A stretch of 64,000 nt of DNA from Bacillus sp. FJAT-27445 (GTDB taxonomy: Bacteria > Bacillota > Bacilli > Bacillales > Cytobacillaceae), in NCBI RefSeq assembly GCF_001510665.1, contig NZ_LMTI01000002.1, positions 589,501 through 653,500 of the forward strand. The letters are read 5' to 3'. Every line of letters starts with the position of its first letter. Within the stretch, counting starts at the first letter, position 1. Below are positions 57,534-64,000 of this stretch, in pieces. The notes under the pieces are model-generated. The model was not told the origin of the DNA. It made no database searches and was given only the letters and a program-made list of their open reading frames with translations. A program made the position numbers and the translations under genes.

Positions 57534-58082
57534 TTAGCCGTTCAGCCTGAACTGTTTTACAGATTCATATTTAGGGGTTTTCTCCATATTTGTTCTGTAA
57601 ACGACTACTTCTTCCAGCAAAAAGCCAAGGTCCAGGGGCTGATCCGCCAAAAATTTTTGATTGAAAGGACCGTTGCCCTCCCAATTCCTCGCAAGTGTTA
57701 CATGGGGAGCGAACGGCCTCTTCTCCAATTGGAAACCAGCTTCTTCACAGTTTGTAAAAACACGGTTTCTTAGCTCCCCCAACTCAACGCTGTTTAAAAG
57801 CCCAGCCCAAAACACCCTTGGGCTATCTTTTTGTCCGAAAGTCCCAAGACCTGTCAGCTCCAAGGAGAACGCCTTCATTCCCTGAATGGCACTCTCCACC
57901 AATTGGCTTGCCTTTTCCAATTTAGCTTCAGGTGCATTCCCGAGGAAAGCAAGTGTTATATGCAAATCCTCGTGATGGACCCAGCGCCGGAATGGATGCA
58001 GTCTTTTCAGCTCTTCAATCCTGTTTTTCATTGCAAGCTTCGTCTCTTCTGGAATCCTTGCCGCAAAAAAATAATGGCTCAT
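57534..58082 (-). CDS. thpR: RNA 2',3'-cyclic phosphodiesterase (LigT family)
   Basis: A 182-aa 2H phosphoesterase with both HxTx motifs: HITL (from residue 41) and HVTL (from residue 127). Hydrolyses 2',3'-cyclic phosphate ends of RNA. Start ATG 58082 is eight bases after AAAGGA; an ATG three codons earlier is too close to it. Equivalent to YtlP. Confidence 0.9.
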   Translation of the reverse strand: MSHYFFAARIPEETKLAMKNRIEELKRLHPFRRWVHHEDLHITLAFLGNAPEAKLEKASQLVESAIQGMKAFSLELTGLGTFGQKDSPRVFWAGLLNSVELGELRNRVFTNCEEAGFQLEKRPFAPHVTLARNWEGNGPFNQKFLADQPLDLGFLLEEVVVYRTNMEKTPKYESVKQFRLNG

Positions 58083-58149
58083 TTTATCCATCCTTTTAAT
58101 CTATTTTAGCAAAACATCCCCATTTAAGGGGAAACATTCCTTATCATCG

Positions 58150-58192
58150 GAAAAATCAGGGCCGCCCATACATCATGGGCAGCCCTTTCTAA
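58150..58192 (-). terminator. dat terminator
   Basis: Minus-strand stem AGGGCTGCCCAT / ATGGGCGGCCCT with TGATTTTT after it. Confidence 0.8.
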
Positions 58193-58219
58193 CAAGCTCT
58201 GTTTCTTAAAGAGCCTTGC

Positions 58220-59086
58220 TTATATATTTTCACCAAGCTTTCCGCATTGCCTTTCTATTTCCTGCTCGAAGAGGGATTGAAGCGCTTTGGTTACAGGCCC
58301 AGGCTTGCCGTTTCCAACTGGCTGGCCGCCTGCCTCCACGACAGGAGTAATTTCCGAGGTTGTACTGCCAACCGCAATCTCATCGGCCGATTTCAATTCC
58401 GCAATAGAAAACTCTTTTTCTACAAATGGGATGCCATTTTCAAGGCACAATTTTTCGAGCGTCTGCCTTGTAATACCATTAAGGATCAAGTTGTTGGCCG
58501 GGTGGGTATAAACCGTTCCGTCCTTGATGATGAATATATTAGAGGAGCTTCCTTCCGTAACTTTATCTCCCCTGTGAAGGATGGCTTCGTAGCAGCCAGC
58601 TTCGGCTGCTTTTTGTTTTGCCAGAATGTTGCCGAGCAAATTCAGGCTTTTGATGTCGCAGCGCAGCCAACGGATGTCCTCAGCCAGTATTGTTTTAACT
58701 CCGGAAGCAAGATTTTTCGATGGGCGCGGCATGTCCCTTGTATATGCGACAAGCGTCTGGGCGACCCCAGCCGGCGGAAACGCATGGTTCCTCGGCGATG
58801 TTCCCCTTGTTACTTGCATGTAGACAATCCCTGTCCCAATGCCATTCTTCTCGATTAACGCGGTAAAAAGGTTTTCCAGCTCTGCAATCGTCCATCCAAG
58901 CTTCATGCCGATTTTTTCCGCGCTCGAGACAAGGCGCTCCAAGTGCTCGCTGGCAGTGAACATTTTCCCGTTATAGACGCGAATTACCTCGTAAACTCCA
59001 TCTCCGAATTGATAGCCACGGTCTTCAACGTCAATTTTCGCCTCTTGCCTAGTGATGAATTCTCCATTTAAAACTACATATTCCAT
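58220..59086 (-). CDS. dat: D-amino acid aminotransferase
   Basis: A 288-aa fold-type IV PLP enzyme making D-glutamate from D-alanine and 2-oxoglutarate for peptidoglycan (and possibly poly-gamma-glutamate). PLP lysine is K146 (DIKSLNLLGN). N-terminal VLNGEF and EDRGYQFGDGVYEV motifs are typical. Co-directional with pepV, which ends 15 bases upstream. Confidence 0.95.
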   Translation of the reverse strand: MEYVVLNGEFITRQEAKIDVEDRGYQFGDGVYEVIRVYNGKMFTASEHLERLVSSAEKIGMKLGWTIAELENLFTALIEKNGIGTGIVYMQVTRGTSPRNHAFPPAGVAQTLVAYTRDMPRPSKNLASGVKTILAEDIRWLRCDIKSLNLLGNILAKQKAAEAGCYEAILHRGDKVTEGSSSNIFIIKDGTVYTHPANNLILNGITRQTLEKLCLENGIPFVEKEFSIAELKSADEIAVGSTTSEITPVVEAGGQPVGNGKPGPVTKALQSLFEQEIERQCGKLGENI

Positions 59087-59100
59087 ATATTTTCCTCCGT

Positions 59101-60525
59101 TTACTCTTCCCGGGCCAACTCATAAATTGCCTGGGCATAGATTGCTGCGGACCTAAGTAGATCTTCGATAAACATGTATTCATCCTTTTGATGGGCAATA
59201 TCCGGCCTCCCTGGGAAGAGAGGGCCGAAAGCGACGCCGGATTTAAGCGACCTTGCATACGTACCGCCGCCAATCGCAATCAATTCCGCAGGATCGCCAG
59301 TCTGCTCCTCGTAAACCTTTTTAAGCACCTGGATAAGGAAATCATTTTCATCCACATGATGAGGGTTTGAATTGGTGAACTTGCCAATATGAAAGCCGTT
59401 TCCCTGTAAAACAGGCTGCATTTTCACTTTTATGTCGTCCATCTTTGCCGTAACCGGATAGCGAAGGTTCAGGCCAAGCCTTCCGCCTTCTTCCTTTTTA
59501 TAGGCAAGCTTGCCCACATTAATTGTCAGTTCCCCGGAAATATCGTCACGGTAAGCGACCCCCAGCCTGCTGCCCCTGGAATCCTTGAAGAAGTAGTTCG
59601 AAACAAACCCGAAATAATGCTTTGCCCTTGAATCTGTATCAAGAGATGAAATGAATTCGGCCAAATATAAGCCCGCATTCTTGCCGTTCTCCGGCTCCAT
59701 CCCATGCGCTGATACTCCCTTTACCTCAAGGATTGTTTCGCCGGCATCCACATAATAATTTTTCTCTAGCCCGTGCTGGTCCATGAATTCAAGGAACTTC
59801 TGCATAATTTCTGTTTCGCAGTTATGTACAAGAAGTCCAGCTTTCGCAAAATCCGGCACCATATTGTATCTGCGGCCGGATTCAAACCGGAGTACTTCAA
59901 CTTGTCCGTTTTCCCCTTCTTCCGCAGTTGATGTTTCCTGTACAAGGTCAAAGTCGGAAATTCCCTTCTCCGCGTTAATAATCGGGAAATCCGCGTCAGG
60001 CGCAAAACCAAGGCCAGGCATTTCTTCTGTTTTAAAATAACGGTCCACACAGCGCCAATCGCTCTCTTCATCTGTACCTATAATCATCCGCACTCGCTTC
60101 TTTAACGGCAAGCCCAGCTCTTTTACAATTTTCATGCCGTAATAGGCAGCCATTGTCGGTCCCTTATCATCAAGGGCTCCGCGCGCATATATTTTCCCAT
60201 CCCGGATTTCGGCTGAGTAGGCATCGCTTGTCCAACCATCACCTTCAGGAACAACATCAACATGGCAAAGAATGCCCACTAGTTCCTTGCCTTTGCCCAT
60301 TTCAATATGCCCGGCAAGATTGTCTGTATTTTTTACTGTAAAGCCATCTTTTTCGCCAAGGTTCAGCATAAAGTCAAGGGCTTCCTTGATTCCTTGGCCA
60401 AGCGGAGCCTCGAGTGAATCGGCTTCCTCGTCCAGGACGCTTTTAATCTGCAAAAGCTTCCGTGTATCCTCCAGGAGATTGTCCTTTCTTTTCTCAACTT
60501 CTTCCAACCAATTGACATTACCCAT
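59101..60525 (-). CDS. pepV: Dipeptidase PepV (M20)
   Basis: A 474-aa M20 zinc dipeptidase. Ligands appear in CHVDVVPEGDGW (H88), GALDDKGP (Asp) and GTDEESDWRC (Glu). ATG 60525 follows GGAGG. Cleaves dipeptides with an N-terminal amino acid, including D-Ala-containing ones in relatives. Forms an apparent operon with dat (14-base gap). Orthologue of B. subtilis YtjP. Confidence 0.95.
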   Translation of the reverse strand: MGNVNWLEEVEKRKDNLLEDTRKLLQIKSVLDEEADSLEAPLGQGIKEALDFMLNLGEKDGFTVKNTDNLAGHIEMGKGKELVGILCHVDVVPEGDGWTSDAYSAEIRDGKIYARGALDDKGPTMAAYYGMKIVKELGLPLKKRVRMIIGTDEESDWRCVDRYFKTEEMPGLGFAPDADFPIINAEKGISDFDLVQETSTAEEGENGQVEVLRFESGRRYNMVPDFAKAGLLVHNCETEIMQKFLEFMDQHGLEKNYYVDAGETILEVKGVSAHGMEPENGKNAGLYLAEFISSLDTDSRAKHYFGFVSNYFFKDSRGSRLGVAYRDDISGELTINVGKLAYKKEEGGRLGLNLRYPVTAKMDDIKVKMQPVLQGNGFHIGKFTNSNPHHVDENDFLIQVLKKVYEEQTGDPAELIAIGGGTYARSLKSGVAFGPLFPGRPDIAHQKDEYMFIEDLLRSAAIYAQAIYELAREE

Positions 60526-60867
60526 TAGAAAACCTCCCAATACAGTATATGGGAATCGCCCATAAATTAAGACTTTCCTTATGGCACTAATCTTACCAGT
60601 AAATTTTTTAAAAACGAAGTAATTGGTGGTTGAAAAAATAAAAAAGTATCTTTACCTAAATATTCAATTTTTCCCCCTTTTCTCAAGTTAATATCAAAAA
60701 ATGAATAAAAAAATGAATTTTTTATATGATTTCCGAATATTCCATATGAATTTTTCATAAATATTTTGTAAATTTTCTGTTTTAGGTAGAAATCCTGTGG
60801 AAAGAGGGATACAATATAGGCAATTACATGTTTTGGAAGGGAGTGGCTGCTTGGAAAGGATTTCATA
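60526..60867. other. AT-rich intergenic region pepV-ytzE
   Basis: Non-coding and very AT-rich. It must hold the divergent promoters. TACAAT at 60810-60815 within GATACAAT is the best -10 candidate toward ytzE, and it also fits a sigma-E-like -10, but the -35 is weak. Nothing else is seen. Confidence 0.4.
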
Positions 60868-60924
60868 ATGGATCTTAACCGGCCGCCGTCTGAAGGATAT
60901 GCCAATGGGTTGAAAAATGGATAG
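60868..60924 (+). CDS. Possible 18-aa leader peptide before ytzE
   Basis: ATG 60868 follows GGAAAGGA and reads MDLNRPPSEGYANGLKNG, stopping within 12 bases of the ytzE start, so its stop is adjacent to the ytzE ribosome binding site (GGGAG). It could couple translation. It may also be a chance frame; no conserved peptide is recognised. Confidence 0.3.
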   Translation: MDLNRPPSEGYANGLKNG

Positions 60925-60935
60925 GGAGTGGTTTT

Positions 60936-61157
60936 TTGAAACCTTCGACTAACCGTATGTTAAACCGCATCAAGTGTATCTACATGTTCATCTCAAAGAA
61001 CGGTACTGTGACCACACAGGACCTAGTAGAGGAATTCGGCATCACTCCACGTACCATTCAACGAGATTTAAACGTCCTGGCCTATAATGACCTTGTCCAA
61101 AGCACAAGCAGAGGTAAATGGACCACCACACAAAAAAGAGTAAAAATGTCCTCATAG
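60936..61157 (+). CDS. ytzE: DeoR-type helix-turn-helix protein YtzE
   Basis: A 73-aa single-domain winged HTH (recognition helix TPRTIQRDLNVLA) without the usual ligand-binding domain. Start TTG 60936 is nine bases after GGGAG; the N-terminus MKPSTNRMLNRIK matches B. subtilis YtzE. Probably binds DNA; targets unknown. Terminator follows. Confidence 0.93.
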   Translation: MKPSTNRMLNRIKCIYMFISKNGTVTTQDLVEEFGITPRTIQRDLNVLAYNDLVQSTSRGKWTTTQKRVKMSS

Positions 61158-61162
61158 AAACA

Positions 61163-61198
61163 TGGGAAACCGCCTGGATATGGCGGTTTCTTTTTTAT
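61163..61198 (+). terminator. ytzE terminator
   Basis: Stem GAAACCGCC / GGCGGTTTC followed by six T residues. Confidence 0.93.
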
Positions 61199-61199
61199 T

Positions 61200-61223
61200 G
61201 AAGCAGTGAAGCAGTGAAGCAGG
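61200..61223. repeat. Three tandem 8-base units (GAAGCAGT)
   Basis: GAAGCAGT, GAAGCAGT, GAAGCAGG in direct succession, followed by GGGACG. It lies in the 280-base gap between ytzE and the pseudouridine synthase gene. The GCAGGGGACG wording recurs in other Bacillus intergenic repeats. Confidence 0.6.
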
Positions 61224-61394
61224 GGACGTATTGCTTCGTTTTTTTCGTTGGAGGACTTTGGCACAAAAAAACCGGCGGCAGGATTACTATGGGCACGTAT
61301 TTTTTTGACGACTAACCGCGTTTTGGAGAGATTTTGTTACTCATTGGGGCTTTGCGTAGCAACTAAACCGATTTTGCACTTTTGTTGTCACGCA

Positions 61395-61437
61395 CCCAAA
61401 AAAAACGGCCGGCGGAAGTCATCCTTCCCCGGCCGCT
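61395..61437 (-). terminator. Pseudouridine synthase terminator
   Basis: Minus-strand stem AGCGGCCGG / CCGGCCGTT with eight T residues. Confidence 0.88.
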
Positions 61438-61440
61438 CTT

Positions 61441-62157
61441 TTATGGCTGATACTCCATCAGGTTTTCAATTTCTTCATCTGTCAGTTCCCTATACTCACC
61501 GAGCTCAAGTGTTTCATCAAGCTTCAAAGGGCCCATCGTAAGCCGCTTCAGGTAAACGACCCGCTTTTCAACCGCCTGGAACATTCTCTTCACCTGATGG
61601 AATTTCCCTTCCGTAATTGTCAGTTCGATATCCGACATCAGCCCCGACTTCAGGATTTTCAAATCGCCAGGCTTTGTATGATACCCATCATCAAGAGTGA
61701 CGCCCTTCCGAAACGCTTCGGCATCCTCCTCCGTTACCTCGCCTTCAATGACGGCGAAATACGTTTTGGGCACATGCTTCTTCGGCGACAGCAGGCGATG
61801 GGCGAGCTGCCCGTCGTTCGTAATCAAAAGCAGGCCTTCTGTATCCTTATCGAGCCTGCCGACCGGAAACGGCTCAAATACCTGATCTTCCAGTTCAAGC
61901 AGGTCAATGACTGTTTCATCCCTAGTATCCTCCGTCGCCGACAGAACGCCAGACGGCTTGTTCATCATCAAATAAATGAACTCTTTATATTCAATGACAG
62001 ACCCGTTGAGCGTGACAATATCCTTCTTCGGATCCACATGATGCTTCGGATCCTTAACGGCCTTTTCATTCACCGCAACAGCTCCATCCTTCAGAAGCTT
62101 TTTGACTTCCTTCCTGCTGCCATAGCCTAAATTGGCAAGCACCTTATCAATTCTCAA
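61441..62157 (-). CDS. 16S rRNA pseudouridine synthase, RsuA/RluB type
   Basis: A 238-aa enzyme with an N-terminal S4 domain (about 1-60, RIDKVLANLGYGSRKEVKKL) and a catalytic RsuA domain whose Asp lies in GRLDKDTEGLLL. TTG 62157 is eight bases after GGAGGGG; the longer frame has no such site. Matches B. subtilis YtzG. Target position on rRNA is not proven. Confidence 0.93.
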   Translation of the reverse strand: MRIDKVLANLGYGSRKEVKKLLKDGAVAVNEKAVKDPKHHVDPKKDIVTLNGSVIEYKEFIYLMMNKPSGVLSATEDTRDETVIDLLELEDQVFEPFPVGRLDKDTEGLLLITNDGQLAHRLLSPKKHVPKTYFAVIEGEVTEEDAEAFRKGVTLDDGYHTKPGDLKILKSGLMSDIELTITEGKFHQVKRMFQAVEKRVVYLKRLTMGPLKLDETLELGEYRELTDEEIENLMEYQP

Positions 62158-62185
62158 GCCGTTCCCCTCCTTGCAGGGCATTCTT

Positions 62186-62222
62186 TTTTTAAAAAAACCG
62201 CCCACCAAACCGGCAGGCGCAT
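62186..62222 (-). terminator. ytgP terminator (imperfect)
   Basis: Minus-strand CGCCTGCC...GGTGGGCG stem (imperfect) followed by TTTTTTT. Confidence 0.6.
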
Positions 62223-62225
62223 CAA

Positions 62226-63833
62226 TTACCTGGCTTTCAATTTCAGTTTGCCCAACAGCCTGTCCACCTTGTCCCCAAACAGGAAGTAAATAAGCTTTGT
62301 CTTGAAGGAAAAGTAGAAGTACACAATCCCGCCGGCAAGGGCGCTTAGCAGGATAATCAAAAGTGATTCCATTTCCGATGCAGGCGACAGGAATGTAGTT
62401 AAAAGCCTGTACACTCCCGCTGCCACGGCAAGCATCAGCGCACCAAAAATGACAATCAAAAGGCTCCGTCGCAAAACAAGCCTGAATTTGTATTTGGAGA
62501 AAATTTTAATGACAACTAAATTAATGGCAATGGCTGCCCCATAGCCGAGCGTAGTAGCCAAAATCGCCCCATCCGTCTCATAGAGCTTGATGAGCGGAAT
62601 GTTGAGCGCAAATTTGACAAGGAGCCCTGTTAACAGGCTTAGGATGGTCCATTTCTGTTCATTGATACCCTGCAGAATTGCCGCGGTTACAGAATAAAGG
62701 GCAAACAGGATTGCAACAGGCGCATACATTCTCAGTACTTCGGTACCCAAATCCAAATGTCCGTAAAAAACCGTATAGAAAGGCTCAGCAAGCAGCGAAA
62801 GCCCCGCCGCGGCCGGCAGTGTCAGGAATAGAAGGACCTGGAAAGTCTGATTCAGCTGCCTGTTCAGGCTCTTTCGATCTTCTTCCACAAACGCTTTAGT
62901 AATGCTTGGAACCAGTGTTAATGAAAACGCTGTTGCAAGCGCTACAGGAATGATGACCAGCTTGTGCGACTGGAAGTTCAGGATAGAAAACGCATCACCC
63001 GCGGCACCCTTGCTAAAACCAATTGATTTCATCGCACTTTCAAACGTCATTTGATCGATGAATTGGAAAAGAGGATTGGCAATCCCGACCAGGACAAATG
63101 GCGCGGCATAAATTAATATTTCCTTGTACATCTCTTTTAAAGAAATATCAACAGTCCCTTTGTCCTTCTCAAGAAGCTTATCCAGTCCAGGCTTTCTCCT
63201 AACCCAGTACCAGCCAAGGACAGCAAGCCCGCCTATCGCACCGATAAACGCGGCAAATGTGGCCGCCTTTACAGCATCAACCGTGTTCCCATCGAGTAAT
63301 TTTAGGATGATATAGGCTCCTGCAATAACGAAGACAATCCTAACAATCTGCTCAACAACCTGAGAGACAGCTGAAGGTCCCATGGACTGATGCCCCTGAA
63401 AGAACCCACGGATCATACTCATGAACGGAACAATGATTAACGCGAAGGATACAGCCCTAATGACCGATGTAATGTCCTCAGCTGGTAATTCTCTCCCCGT
63501 AGAGAGCAGTGGCGCTGAAATATAAAGGACCAAGAAGGAAACAATCCCCGTACACATCATGACAACGAGGCCTGATTTGAAAAGCTTCCGGCCAACCGCA
63601 TATTCATCCATTGCATTATATTTGGCAATAAATTTTGAAACAGCGAGCGGGATCCCCGCTGTCGCAATACTGATAAAAATTGTATAAGGAATATAGGAAT
63701 AAGCATAGAGCTGCGTTCCTTCAAGCCCGACGATACGGGAAAAAGGTATGACATAGAAAAGTCCAAGCATCTTGGAAATGATCGTTCCAAGCGTCAAAAT
63801 AAATGTTCCTCTGATTAATTTGGATGACGACAT
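62226..63833 (-). CDS. ytgP: Polysaccharide/lipid flippase family protein YtgP
   Basis: A 535-aa MATE/MVF-like integral membrane protein with about 14 predicted helices. YtgP/Amj-related flippases move lipid II or similar lipid-linked precursors. N-terminal MSSSKLIRGTFILTLGTII. ATG 63833 follows GAAGGGA. The extension upstream in the open frame is not supported. Specific substrate (lipid II vs spore-related) is inferred. Confidence 0.93.
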   Translation of the reverse strand: MSSSKLIRGTFILTLGTIISKMLGLFYVIPFSRIVGLEGTQLYAYSYIPYTIFISIATAGIPLAVSKFIAKYNAMDEYAVGRKLFKSGLVVMMCTGIVSFLVLYISAPLLSTGRELPAEDITSVIRAVSFALIIVPFMSMIRGFFQGHQSMGPSAVSQVVEQIVRIVFVIAGAYIILKLLDGNTVDAVKAATFAAFIGAIGGLAVLGWYWVRRKPGLDKLLEKDKGTVDISLKEMYKEILIYAAPFVLVGIANPLFQFIDQMTFESAMKSIGFSKGAAGDAFSILNFQSHKLVIIPVALATAFSLTLVPSITKAFVEEDRKSLNRQLNQTFQVLLFLTLPAAAGLSLLAEPFYTVFYGHLDLGTEVLRMYAPVAILFALYSVTAAILQGINEQKWTILSLLTGLLVKFALNIPLIKLYETDGAILATTLGYGAAIAINLVVIKIFSKYKFRLVLRRSLLIVIFGALMLAVAAGVYRLLTTFLSPASEMESLLIILLSALAGGIVYFYFSFKTKLIYFLFGDKVDRLLGKLKLKAR

Positions 63834-64000
63834 AAAATCCCTTCTCACATAAAAAATACAGTAATCTTTCGACTTGCAGGTTCGCATTTAAATAAACTTG
63901 TTACTTCTGCAATCCTGCGCCAATTTTACCGGCACACTAATTAGTAGTGTACCTTTCTTTTCCCCAACGCGCCACTTCCACTCATTATATTTCCACGCAT

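Overview
The window is chromosomal DNA from a low-G+C Gram-positive, endospore-forming member of the Bacillaceae. The evidence is an alpha/beta-type small acid-soluble spore protein gene with a sigma-G-type promoter, the sporulation gene ytfJ, ezrA, refZ, ccpA, acuABC, sftA, strong GGAGG ribosome binding sites, and frequent TTG/GTG starts. Gene order follows the Bacillus subtilis ytgP-to-ytcI chromosomal segment closely, so this is mostly core genome. No prophage, CRISPR array, complete IS element, rRNA or tRNA was seen. Many starts were moved downstream of the longest reading frame to sit correctly behind a ribosome binding site.

Layout. 1-555: no convincing gene, but a fragment resembling the right end / omega-RNA scaffold of an IS200/IS605-type element. 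555-9.3 kb: M24 peptidase, alanine dehydrogenase (ald), a Gly/aromatic low-complexity protein, an unlisted 55-aa ORF, UspA, moaB, an EcsC-like protein, acetate kinase (ackA), ytxK and tpx. 9.4-18.6 kb: VOC protein, ytfJ-ytfI, yteJ-sppA, NAD kinase, a RarD-type transporter, ytcJ amidohydrolase and ytcI acyl-CoA synthetase. 18.7-25.1 kb: sspA, nifZ-thiI (4-thiouridine in tRNA), ezrA, refZ and free-methionine-sulfoxide reductase. 25.2-34.2 kb: methionine gamma-lyase behind a perfect cre palindrome, rpsD with a long structured leader, tyrS behind a T-box, a divergent class A penicillin-binding protein, and acsA. 34.3-39.4 kb: acuABC, ccpA and aroA. 39.6-51.1 kb: ytxGHJ, an M29 aminopeptidase, murC, sftA, ytpQ, ytpP, a lipoprotein, a DUF84 nucleotidase, ytoP and ytzB. 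51.2-63.8 kb: ytnP, trmB, ytzH, ytmP, amyX-ytlR, thpR, dat, pepV, ytzE, an RsuA-type pseudouridine synthase and ytgP.

How it fits together. Acetate metabolism is clustered: ackA makes and consumes acetyl phosphate, acsA activates acetate, acuA and acuC acetylate and deacetylate AcsA, and ccpA encodes the catabolite regulator expected to act on a cre-like site at the acuA promoter and on the megL cre. A second theme is the cell envelope and division: murC, PBP, ytgP, ezrA, refZ, sftA and dat. A third is translation and RNA modification: rpsD, tyrS, trmB, thiI and RsuA.

The least ordinary items are the tnpB-less omega-RNA-like remnant at the left edge, a repeat family (one copy inside the rpsD leader), the absence of ytpR between sftA and ytpQ, the cre in front of methionine gamma-lyase, and an orphan perfect hairpin plus a coupled mini-ORF upstream of trmB. 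No clearly novel multi-gene system was found.
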